A stretch of DNA of 64,000 nt. It comes from Lentinula raphanica (lineage: Eukaryota; Basidiomycota; Agaricomycetes; Agaricales; Omphalotaceae). Each line of letters begins with the position of its first letter. Positions within the stretch are counted from its first letter, which is position 1. The DNA lies in assembly GCA_027919835.1 (NCBI GenBank), contig JANVFP010000050.1, positions 124,001 through 188,000 on the forward strand. Direction: 5' to 3'. Below are positions 55,472 through 64,000 of this stretch, in pieces. The notes under the pieces were generated by a model, which was given only the letters and a program-made list of their open reading frames with translations, was not told where the DNA came from and made no database searches. The position numbers were made by a program, and so were the translations under genes.

Positions 55472-56205
55472 AACTCATCGTCTTCAATGTGTTACCTCCT
55501 AGACGAGCTTATGGCTTATGAAGAAGGTTTCACTGATATTATGATGCCTGATAGTTCACCTGCGCGCCATGAGTCTTTCATGGAATCTTCCAATATGATT
55601 GAGCCAATTTCACGCCAGGATATTCTCTCACTGGAGTATAGAATGACTGCGAAGTTTGAGAACATTGCAAAAAGTTGGTCTGTTACACTGGCTGCAACAC
55701 CCCATGGATGCCGGGTGCTTCATTCAGCTGCAATGACCAGGGCTGATGGTGCATTGTTGCAATAACAGCTATCGTCTATCTTAATCTCTTTTTGACAGCC
55801 AATCTCATGCCCACAACTCCCGCTATGCAAGTACCTCCTCCTAATGGCACATGGCGGCCTAGTACTCCTCCACAAGCTTCTTCCCAGCCTTCTCCTTCCC
55901 GCATTCCTGAGGTTCACTCTTTGGACGATGTTGTTAGATACTGGGAAGAAGGTGATATAAGGTGCGGCCTTGTCACTCCACTCAAGGACTGGAAGAAACT
56001 TTTTGATCCAAAGGAATACAAGTCCGAGGCTGTCAAACTTAGCAACATAAGTTTTGTGTATGAGGAATTTGCTAGTCAGCATGGAGGTTCTTATGACAGC
56101 TTTGAGAATGCCTTTCCAGATCTACGTTTCCAGTACACAAAGTTACTACTTGCAATTAGAAAGGCTCATAAAGCTAGAGGCAAAGCAAAAAGTAGAAGAC
56201 GGTAG

Positions 56206-57027
56206 TTGTGTCTTAGGTGTCCAATTGTATACTGTACTCCTTTGAATGTGAAGTCGGGCGCAACTCTGTGCTGTACTAGAGCGTAAAATTTTAACACAAT
56301 CTCAACAAAGTGTTATTTTAAGCCTATAAAATAAAGTGTCTTAAATCTATGCACTTTATGTAGGGATTTATGTGGTTGAAACTGCTGGATATGCTACATA
56401 TAGTCAAGAAATTTAAGCCAGATTTGAGTCAGATTTAAAGTAATTTAGATGGCCCCGCTGGACTCGGAAAACTACCTTTCCTCAGGCAAGAATCCCGCCA
56501 TACACTCAGGTAATACTCTGCTCAGTGGATCTCACATTGCTGATTGTGAATTTGTGACAGTGTAGTCGCACCAGATTTTATTATTAGTGTTTGAGTTATG
56601 CAGTGAAAGAAGTTAGCTGATTATCTTTGATGCCCTGAGTGTCCCGACTCCCAACTTGGGAAACTTCAGTCACTGTTGCCCTTCTTCAACTTCAACATCC
56701 TTCTTCTGTATTATTCTCAACACCCCTTGTCTTCTTCATGTTATCAGCCTGATTGGCCTTGTGCCTGTGTGTCTTTGTGTTCTCCCTCTCCTTCCCAATG
56801 TCCTCATGAGTTTTCAGTCTTCTGCTTCAATCCTGTTCTTCCATTTTACTAATCAAGAAGTTGGTCATACATTAACTTAAACCCAATAAGAGATTTGAGA
56901 TGAAGTGTGAAAAAGACTGAATGTACCTACATGATAAGTGAATGGACTCAGAAGATGAACGTCGAGCACAACTTTACATCAACTTATAGAATTTCAAGAA
57001 AATTTCATTGGATTAAAAACATAGCTA
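56206..57027. other. Intergenic, no recognised feature
   Basis: AT-rich sequence with a short pyrimidine-rich frame at 56,656-56,880 that shows no domain. Nothing else is supported. Confidence 0.55.
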
Positions 57028-57540
57028 TAGCTCTACAGAAAGTCCCAATTGTTCTAAGGTAGAGAATAGACCAAGTCCCATTGCCCAGTGGCCTTTCTTC
57101 CTCTGTCTTTCAGCCGCGGCCTCTTTCTTTGTACATGAAGCTACATATGACTCTTCAGTTTGAAATCCATGGTCTACCCACCGAAAGTTAGCACCAGGTG
57201 CGTACTGTGTGAAGGAATACTTCGTCTCCTTCCGGCCAATGTTTGTGTTCAAATGCCGACAGACACCGGATGGGATCGCAGCCAGTGATCCTGGTGGAAA
57301 TTCAATCACTACCTTCAAGTCCCACAAGATCAAATGGCCGCCCTTGATCCAGTCATACCAGCCCAAAGATCATACCCAGCAGAGATTGAATGGTAAGTTG
57401 CCGTAGTCAATATGGGGCAGGCACACCATTTGAGGTCCAAAATTGAAGGCTGCGACAGGCAGCACACTGTTATCAAAGATTCGCACCAGGCTGATCAATA
57501 GTGAGCAGTTGATCAAGGTGGTCCTCACCTGTAGCTGTTT
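57025..57540 (-). pseudogene. Fragment of a TET/JBP-like 2-oxoglutarate dioxygenase
   Basis: The minus-strand reading, from about 57,520 downward, is RIFDNSVLPVAAFNFGPQMV, then PHIDYGNLPF, a TGA at 57,370-57,372, GGHLILWDLKVVIEFPPG, IPSGVCRHLNTNI and KYSFTQYAPGANFRWVDHGF. It ends at 57,025. The H-x-D pair (HID, 57,406-57,414) and the distal His (RHLN) are the iron ligands expected in the double-stranded beta-helix of this family, with the R/K-x-SFTQY strand after them. Agaricomycetes have large expansions of such genes, linked in published work to KDZ transposons. The in-frame stop and lack of an N-terminal part make this a remnant. Members of the wider family oxidise 5-methylcytosine or thymine in DNA. 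Confidence 0.65.
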
Positions 57541-57920
57541 AAACTTTGAGGTTATATTGATAGACCAAAATGGAAAACGCCCTATAGGGGGAGTCAGTTT
57601 TTTCCAAAAATGGCTATTTCAGGAGATATGGATAATTCATTTATCTACTGGATAGCTGTCCATTCATTACACATAACAAGTGGGGACAGTTGTCCAGTTG
57701 TTATGCATTAATCTTACAGCCTCAGCTGAGGGAAGCCATTTGAAGAAACTTGTGAGTATCATACCTTGAATACAACCACAAGTTCCTTTCCCTCAGTTTT
57801 ATTGGTTGTCTTTTTGATGAATCTTCAGTTATCCCTCTGTATAATGCATAAAATTTTAAGGCGTCGAACAATTGAAACATCAAATGTACTTCCAATATGT
57901 TCAAACAATCCAATGGTTCA
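57541..57920. other. Intergenic, repeat-like edges
   Basis: It contains ataacaagtggggacagttgtcc and the block cttacagcctcagctgagg at about 57,713, which matches the outer edge of the 3.8-kb palindrome (ttttacagcctcagctg). No gene is seen. Confidence 0.5.
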
Positions 57921-57924
57921 AGTT

Positions 57925-58300
57925 CATCCAACCATCCCATTCTGCGAGAGAAAACAGAGGGTCATAAGTGTGATGGCCATGGAGGTCTTTCCAATAGCGT
58001 CAATTCTGCATGGAAATCATCTGAGGATAGTTGTCGATATAAGGTCCTGTTGAGGCCCTGTACCGACACCCCTACACCCACTGGATGAATATAGGGTGAC
58101 CGAGGAGCAGATGAAGTAGTTGGAGCGAGAGTTGGAGTAAGCCTTTTACATTAGGCGACATACGAGCATAGTACAGAGCTAGTAATAAGTGTGTGCTTTC
58201 GTTAGAAGGGGGGCGAGGGAGTGGAAGATAGGAGGGGAAAAAGGCCACTTACCTCTACAGTGCTGAGTGAATAACCAGCATCTGACATTGATAAGACTCC
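57925..58300 (-). repeat. CpG-depleted copy of the 34.6-35.0 kb repeat
   Basis: Same block order as at 34,586-35,048, with CpG mostly changed to TpG or CpA. This is the pattern expected from deamination of methylated cytosine. Its right edge abuts the palindrome-type terminus at 58,312. Confidence 0.7.
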
Positions 58301-58310
58301 CAGCTGAAGC

Positions 58311-58437
58311 TGTAAAAACTTCGCAAAGTAGTCCAATAAGTCTCCACGACAGCTTTGCAAAGTAACAGGACTCACTCTGAAAGCTCAACAAACCCTAGGT
58401 ATATTATAATAAATCTACTTTGCAAAGCTGTACACAA
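58311..58437. repeat. Short element with palindrome-family ends
   Basis: It starts cagctgaagctgtaaaaact and ends ctactttgcaaagctgtaca, with internal ctttgcaaagtaa. The ends match those of the 28.5-32.3 kb palindrome. It may be a minimal, deleted member of that family. Confidence 0.55.
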
Positions 58438-58741
58438 TTCAACACCAATGAAGTTGATATTTTTGGATGAATCTTCTGTGTCCATTCCCTCTGTCTCTAT
58501 TTGATTCTATGACATCTGCTTCAATGGCATAGTGAGAGACACTCCAGTGACAACCAGAATGATATGCATATGACCATCTTGACTGTCTGACAGTCATGCT
58601 TGAATGCATATGACAAACCAAGAACTCCCACACATAAAGTTTATAAACTAGATTAACAGCTTTGATTTGATTTTTCCACCTCTCACCCTTCATTGCGAAG
58701 CACTATCCATATTGCAATTCAACTAAAAAACTAGTGATAAA

Positions 58742-60911
58742 ATGAACACATCAAATGCAAAGCAGACTCATACAAGGAATAAAGGGGAACATATCAGTGG
58801 TAAATTATTTTTTCAACTAGGAAAGCTAATTATTTAAAGTTTTTTAGGAAGCCGTTCTTATGACTACTGGGAGAAATATGCAGCTGATTCTGTGGGCCAA
58901 CAGCTAGCAGAAAATGCTAGAGTCTGGAAAGTGTATCTTGATGAAGCTGACAAAAAAGATGGTGAATTAATGCAAGGGTTTAAGGATACAATTGATGCAC
59001 TTTTAATTTTTGTATGGTTCACCTCTATTGAAAAGGTATCCTTCACTCAAATTCCTTGTAGGCAGCCCTATTTTCTGCTGTTGTGACATCCTTCATTATT
59101 TCCACACTATCTTCCCTCCAACCAAACTATACACAGATCACTGCAGTTCTTATGGTTGAGCAGGTGAATCTGCTCAGAGCTGCTGGAAATTTAACAGCAA
59201 TCAATGCTATCCCCAATTCTAATGTCAACATAGAAGCAGCAACTCCTGGAACAAAAGACCTCTGGATCAATGGTCTATTTCTTGCAAGTCTGTCCTTTTC
59301 TCTTGCCACTGCACTGTTATCAGTGTTAGTCAAACAATGGCTTCAAGCATACAGTGCTATATCCTCAGGGAATGCAAGAGAGCAGGCCCTGCTTCACCAA
59401 TTCAAATATTCAGGATTGATTCAATGGAAAGTCCCTGAAATAATAGGAGTTCTGCCACTTATTCTTCATACTTCCTTGGGCTTATTTTTCATTGGCCTGT
59501 CACTATACATTCATGAGCTACACAGTAGTCTCTCTTGGATTGTGATTGTTGTAACATTAATTGCTGGAATCTTGTATGTAGGAAGCATTAGTTTGCCTTC
59601 CTTTTGGCTTGATTGTCCATACAAGATTCCACTGCTTTTCATCTCAAGCAGATATTTAATCTACCTGTTCAATGTCATGGTGTGGGTGATTAAATGGATC
59701 AAGAGCAACCTTTGGAATCTTCAAGAGGATTACAAATACCCACAGCTCTCCTCAAAGTTATTGCATAATGCTGAAATTGATTATATTCAGTCTAGAGAGA
59801 TTAAACATTCAATTCTAATAGCTATCCTTGATAGTCTTTGTTCAATTTCATCAAATCAATCAATTCAGTATATAGTAGCTGAAGCATTTGGTGGTGTTCT
59901 AAATCCAGACCAAAAAGACCTATGGTCCAAGAATGACTGGGAAAATATCTCCAGTTATATGCAGAAAAGCTTGGAAAATACTTGAATTCTTTTGCAGAGA
60001 ATATATGGAAAGGCATTGTCAATCACAGAGATGGTAGTACAGGAAACTGGATATATATAATCAAGGAATGGACCAAAGAATCAGCTCATAATTACAGTCC
60101 ACTAAAGAAATTTGATTTAACTTTGCCAACAGAATGTTTGGAGCAAGCTGTTCTTCAAAATAATCTTCAGGTAGTGAGATTTTTGTTACAAGAAAAATAT
60201 GTAGATATCTATACTGAGAGTCAAAGCTCTCTATTGCATTATGCTGCATCTTTTGGCTACTCAGGAATTGTAAAGCTATTGATTGATCAGGGTGCTGATA
60301 TTGAGACTCAAGTTGAATCTTATGGCACACCATTGCAAGCTGCTATAAGTAGTGGAAAGTTAGAGATTGTAAAGCTCTTGATTGAGAAAGGTGCAAATGT
60401 CAGTGCTCAAAGTAGCAAATTTGGCAGTGCATTACAAGTGGCTGTAAGTGAAGGCCACATGGAGATTGTTCACTTCTTGGTTGACAAAGGGGCATTTATT
60501 TCAGATGAAGATGCTTTTTATGGTACTGCATTACAGACTGCTACATACCATGGTGAACTAGAAATTGTGAAATTTTTACTGGAAAATGGTGCAGAACCCA
60601 ATGCTAAAGGTGGTTATTATGGTACTGCATTGCAAGCTGCTGCAGCTTCAGGCAACTTGAGATTACTTAAACTCTTGATTGGATATGGTGCAGATGTAAA
60701 AACTTCAGGCGGTCAATATGGTAATGCATTAACAGCTGCTGCAGTTGAAGGTCATTTGGAAACTGTAAAATACTTAGTTGAGAAAGGTGCAGACATCAGA
60801 GTTCAAAGTGATAAATATGGGACTGCATTGCAAGCTGCTGAGTTTCATGGCCACTCAGAGATTGTCACATTCCTAACTAACAGCACCACAGGCACACTAT
60901 TAGGACTTTAA
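58742..60911 (+). CDS. DUF6535 membrane domain fused to ankyrin repeats, 675 aa
   Basis: Exons are 58,742-58,799, 58,848-59,011, 59,062-59,953 and 59,998-60,911, with GT..AG introns and an unbroken frame. Residues 20-75 read SYDYWEKYAADSVG..VYLDEADKKDGELMQGFKD, the start of the DUF6535 domain of basidiomycetes. Four hydrophobic segments follow (about 69-90, 141-165, 200-224, 231-253), with VKQWLQAY and QFKYSGLIQWKVPEIIG between them, in the known DUF6535 order. From about residue 410 there are about eight ankyrin repeats (SYGTPLQAAISSGKLEIVKLL and similar). A membrane-anchored ankyrin protein is implied, with the repeats probably cytosolic. The function is unknown. The ankyrin style resembles that of the NLR-like genes nearby, so exchange of repeat exons is possible. 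No defect is seen. Confidence 0.8.
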
Positions 60912-61464
60912 TATAAAGTATTATGAAGAATTATCAAAATATGTGTATTACTTATTGAAATAAAGATGATGCAAAGTATATACATTCTATGCTCATTTAC
61001 TGAAACTGCTACAATATTCTTCTGTGTACTTATTATGGTTTTGGTATAAGCTCACGAGGACTTGTCACTTATTTTTGAATTTCTCATGATATGCTGCAAC
61101 AATTGTCAATATATTTTTAATTTTTATTCTCATCTCATTTTCTTCCACTCCTTTCTTACCACCACTGCTATCTATCATACCATCAAGATTCAATAACACT
61201 TTCCTGCATTTTTCTTCTTCCTCTCTACCCCATCTAAGCCCCAGCTATCACTGTATAGGCCCATGGGTGAATCTTGCACTTAAACTAGGGTAGGGCTAGT
61301 AATTGGATAGTTGTTAACAAATGTTTGTAAATGTAGTTAATAACATGGTTATCAGTCAATAACTAACATGGTTGATTAGTTTAGTTGATTAGTTAATAAC
61401 ATGGTCAATTAGTTAATGACATGGTTATCAGTTGATAACATGTTTGTAAACATAGTACATCAAA
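60912..61464. other. Intergenic, no recognised gene
   Basis: The 3' flank of the ankyrin gene. Repeated ttagttaataacatggt phrases occur at 61,320-61,450, a short local repeat. Nothing else is supported. Confidence 0.55.
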
Positions 61465-61792
61465 GGTCTTCACGAGTCCCAGATGAGTCATACCTGTGAC
61501 CTGACCTGCAGGTATTTTGCCTCCAACATTCTGGCCTGTGACCTGTTGCTGATCTGTGCTCACAGGTACCTGACCTGTGAGTCCAGGTATACCTGCAAGT
61601 AATTTAACAATATCTGCAGGTTACCTGGACCTGTCCCTATAAAATATTTTCCTGAGTCTGACCTGTGACCTGTCATGACCTGTGCATACAGGTACCTGGA
61701 CCTGCGGGTCACAAAACCTGCAGGTATTCCCATGGATCTTACCTGTGACTCAGTACTCACAGGTTACCTGACCTGCTGAAGACCCTTACAGT
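61465..61792. repeat. CCTGTGACC/CTGCAGGT dispersed repeat, copy 3
   Basis: It begins aggtcttcacgagtcc and ends gctgaagaccctta, in mirror, with dense acctgtgacctgacctgcag motifs between. It is the most complete of the three copies. The ends suggest a small DNA transposon. Target duplications are not clear. Confidence 0.6.
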
Positions 61793-62684
61793 ACATTACA
61801 TATTAGTGACATTGACCTCCAGCAGGCCATGTTAGCAATGTTAGAAAACTATAGTGCTAGGGGCTAGAGCCTTCAATGTTTGCTTAGTAATTGTGCTTAC
61901 TTAAATTTTGTCATGTTCAACAATTAGATACTGGTGAAAATTGCAAAGAAAGCTCACCTAAATGCAAATTCTTACTGATGATCTCCTAAAGTCTTTTCCA
62001 ATACCAACATTTGTTATTAACAACAGCATCAGGAAAACCCCAAAACTAATATCATACAGAAGAATAAGAAGAGGTGTAAAATCTAGGCAAAATTTAGCAC
62101 AATGATAAAACATGTTTGACAGTTTAGCAAAGTATGACAACAATGAGACATCCTCCTCATAGATCTTGTCCGATTCTGTCTTATTTTGATGTGCAATAAC
62201 TTTATCTTAGAGGTAGATTTGGATTCTGATTGTGAGGACTGAGTACTGCTATCTACTATTCACTGTTATTTTGCTATACTGAACAAGTACTGATATATAT
62301 TACTATGCTCATGCCATCTTGTAACCACTGACCAGTCTGTGTAACTGTGAGTGCTGGAGCCTAAGTGCAAGCCCAAGCCCAACCTGACCCCCACTGGGCT
62401 TGGGGTTTAGGCTTGGGTCCAAATTCTAAGAGGCCCAGGCCCACCAGAGCCCATCAGGAAAATACCCTCTCTACTCAAGCTAGTATGAGCTTACTTCAAT
62501 AGATAGAGTTGCATTAGAGCTGCTAAGTTGATGAATTCTCTCAATAACCTGAGCCAAGGTTCACTTTTTGAAAATCTTAAAGTTAACCTAAAGTTCACTT
62601 GAGTAACTTAAGCCTACCTAAGGTTAACCTGAAGTCATTTTGAGTAACTTGAGTGGTTTCTTTGTCTCCATTGTTCAGACAGGC
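61793..62684. other. Intergenic
   Basis: There is an imperfect hairpin of aagcccaagcccaa / cttgggcttgg type at about 62,360-62,425. A lone catcaggaaaata at 62,452 resembles the MITE end but has no matching partner. No gene is supported. Confidence 0.5.
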
Positions 62685-64000
62685 TAAAACAGACACCATG
62701 GGACCCACAGAAACCAATGGTGCAACCACTGCAATATAGAACAATATCTTGCTGCCATTGTCAAAGCCTCAACCATAAATGAAGGGGTTGACCAAATAGG
62801 AACAAAATCAACAGAGTGCTTGTGAACTGGGTGTTGATTCTTGGAAGGCAATAAGCCTTGGTATAGCCATTGAATGAGTATACTCAATTTTCCTGTGGCA
62901 TGATGCGATGGAACCGGAATGACATTTGGAGGATCTGGATGACCAATGGACCTTGACTGTGCAAGGGCAAATAGTCTTTGCTTCAATTGTAGTGAATGAG
63001 GCCACATTAGTAGGAACTGCACAAAGAAGGGCAAAGCAGGTGTTCATAATATAGAAATAGGAAGCACACATAGATATTTGTGGTGTAGAAACTACTTCAC
63101 CTAGTCTACCTATAGAATTTGATATGGAAAAATTCATGGCCTTCACCAATATAATGGGTTTTGTAAAAGCTCCCCAGTAAATGTAGGTGTGGAGGAGCAT
63201 AGTAATTTAAGTACTTCAGATATGGTAGATAGCAAGCTGAACTTTGTTATAACAACTGGTACTGTAGAAAAACATGCATCTACTTTTACCAAACCCATGA
63301 AATCTGAGGTAGATAGAAAGCCTACGAGATACAAACCCAATATGATAAAATGGACTGCTCAACAGCTTAGAGTAGGCAAACTCCCAAAAGCAGTTGGACT
63401 TTCAAGGGCCTGGATGCCATCTTTGTGGGTCAGAGAAGCCTCAGAAGAAACAGTCATAGAAATCCACTCATTGAACTGGCAGAAAAAGCATGTTGAAGTT
63501 AGAATGACAATTGGAGACTACTCTGAGCACATCCAATTTAGAGTCACCAGACTTGGAGGAAATCACATCTTTTTGGGATTAGACTGGCTATGACACCATA
63601 ATCCTAGCATTGACTGGGTAACATCTAAAGTGATCCTTGATTGTTGTCTATCCCGTTGTGGTTATAATCTTCATTTTTGGACACCAGAAGATATTCAAAC
63701 CAGAGTAATGCTTCAGGAAGGAGAATGACTGCTTCTGTTTGACTGGGATTGATATGTTGAAGAACAAATTAAGGAAGGAAAATAGACAAAGGAAAAGGCA
63801 GAAGAGGAAACCAGGAAGCAGTTTGATACATCACAACCATATGTTAAGAAATATCCTGATGTATTTAGCCAAAAGAATTCAACCAACTTTTACAATGTTG
63901 CCCCTGGGATCATGCAATTAAGCTAACATCTGGTTCCAATCCTCTTGATTGCAAATTATATCCACTGAACCCCAAAGAGCAGGAGGCTCTAGATGCATTC
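62685..64000 (+). pseudogene. Decayed Ty3 gag-pol, 3' end outside the window
   Basis: Plus-strand fragments read PMDLDCARA and a CCHC knuckle, CFNCSE-stop-GHISRNC, near 62,950-63,040 (the Gag end). A protease-region stretch follows (63,189-63,593, ending VTRLGGNHIFLGLDWL, then HNPSIDW), and then the approach to reverse transcriptase ([31 protein letters not shown]) up to the window edge. Several in-frame stops and shifts show it is dead. It belongs to a different lineage from the intact chromovirus, judged by the GLDWL..HNPSIDW protease tail. Confidence 0.75.

Larger units (their letters stand above)
51776..56205 (+). pseudogene. Crypton-like tyrosine recombinase gene, split by two insertions
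   Basis: The ATG at 51,776 gives a Ser/Thr-rich lead and then TIEDWYKSFNTKKGYAGYVK. A one-base slip near 52,162 separates KYTPMA from YKCDHHRNKFSTAEG. After introns at about 52,248-52,316 and others, the frame reads VLGCQGEFWKFNSHSHKWEG and, in the catalytic half, THCFRRGGAQYRFMW (the H-x-x-R box of tyrosine recombinases) up to WSLKAV at 53,154. A solo LTR follows, then KWWGGWSSNEN (54,726-54,758), a second insert and MCYLLDELMAYEEGF (55,487), which holds the candidate catalytic Tyr. A last intron at about 55,717-55,797 leads to a C-terminal exon (GLVTPLKDWKKLFDP) ending at 56,205. The family is an abundant Agaricomycete DNA breaking-rejoining enzyme group related to Crypton recombinases. The frame slip and insertions make it a pseudogene. 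Confidence 0.8.

Noticed and set aside
62450..62470. Fifth copy of the CATCAGG MITE
   Set aside because: Only one end-like motif (catcaggaaaata) is present. No ACCCCCC block, mirrored end or duplication was found. The same holds for 62,031 and for the lone ggggggtgtctc at 3,735.

Overview
The window reads as nuclear DNA of a mushroom-forming basidiomycete (Agaricomycetes). Genes are split by many GT..AG introns of about 45-60 bp and by very small exons. The gene families are ones typical of that class: a KDZ transposase with a CxC2 cysteine cluster, a DUF6532-like gene, a DUF6535 membrane protein, NACHT-ankyrin NLR-like genes, a Crypton-like tyrosine recombinase, a TET/JBP-like dioxygenase fragment and Ty3 chromoviruses. 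I see no housekeeping gene, functional tRNA or rRNA. It looks like an accessory, transposon-rich compartment.

Layout. 0-2.6 kb: 3' end of a Plavaka-like transposase, then an 11-exon DUF6532-like gene. 2.6-9.2 kb: minisatellites, an 811-bp solo LTR, two MITEs and a long (GGGAGA)n tract. 9.2-13.3 kb: a divergent pair of uncharacterised genes. 13.7-14.3 kb: two near-perfect hairpins. 16.2-20.4 kb: KDZ transposase gene interrupted by a MITE. 20.4-23.8 kb: decayed repeats. 23.8-26.5 kb: minus-strand NACHT-ankyrin gene. 26.9-27.7 kb: tandem duplication. 28.5-32.3 kb: a 3.8-kb palindrome holding a nested hAT-type element. 32.3-37 kb: CpG-rich block without a convincing gene. 37.5-50.1 kb: plus-strand NACHT-ankyrin gene whose ankyrin array is split by a very young Tf1/sushi-type chromovirus (41.5-49.0 kb) with LTRs that read as identical. 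51.8-56.2 kb: Crypton-like recombinase broken by a 1566-bp solo LTR and a second LTR-like insert. 57.0-57.5 kb: TET/JBP-like dioxygenase remnant. 58.7-60.9 kb: DUF6535-ankyrin fusion gene. 62.7-64.0 kb: decayed Ty3 gag-pol running off the window.

How it fits together. The cellular genes that look intact or recently intact are ankyrin-repeat receptors or membrane proteins, probably of the self/non-self recognition type. They sit among mobile elements that insert into each other and into the genes. In several cases the empty site can be read exactly: the frame or splice site is restored when the element and one target-site duplication are removed. Repeat copies differ mostly by CpG to TpG/CpA changes, which suggests cytosine-methylation decay. 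The most notable items are a new-looking MITE family with 2-bp duplications at four loci, the self-priming chromovirus with an extra ORF before gag, the homogenised ankyrin super-repeats, the 3.8-kb palindrome and the DUF6535-ankyrin fusion.
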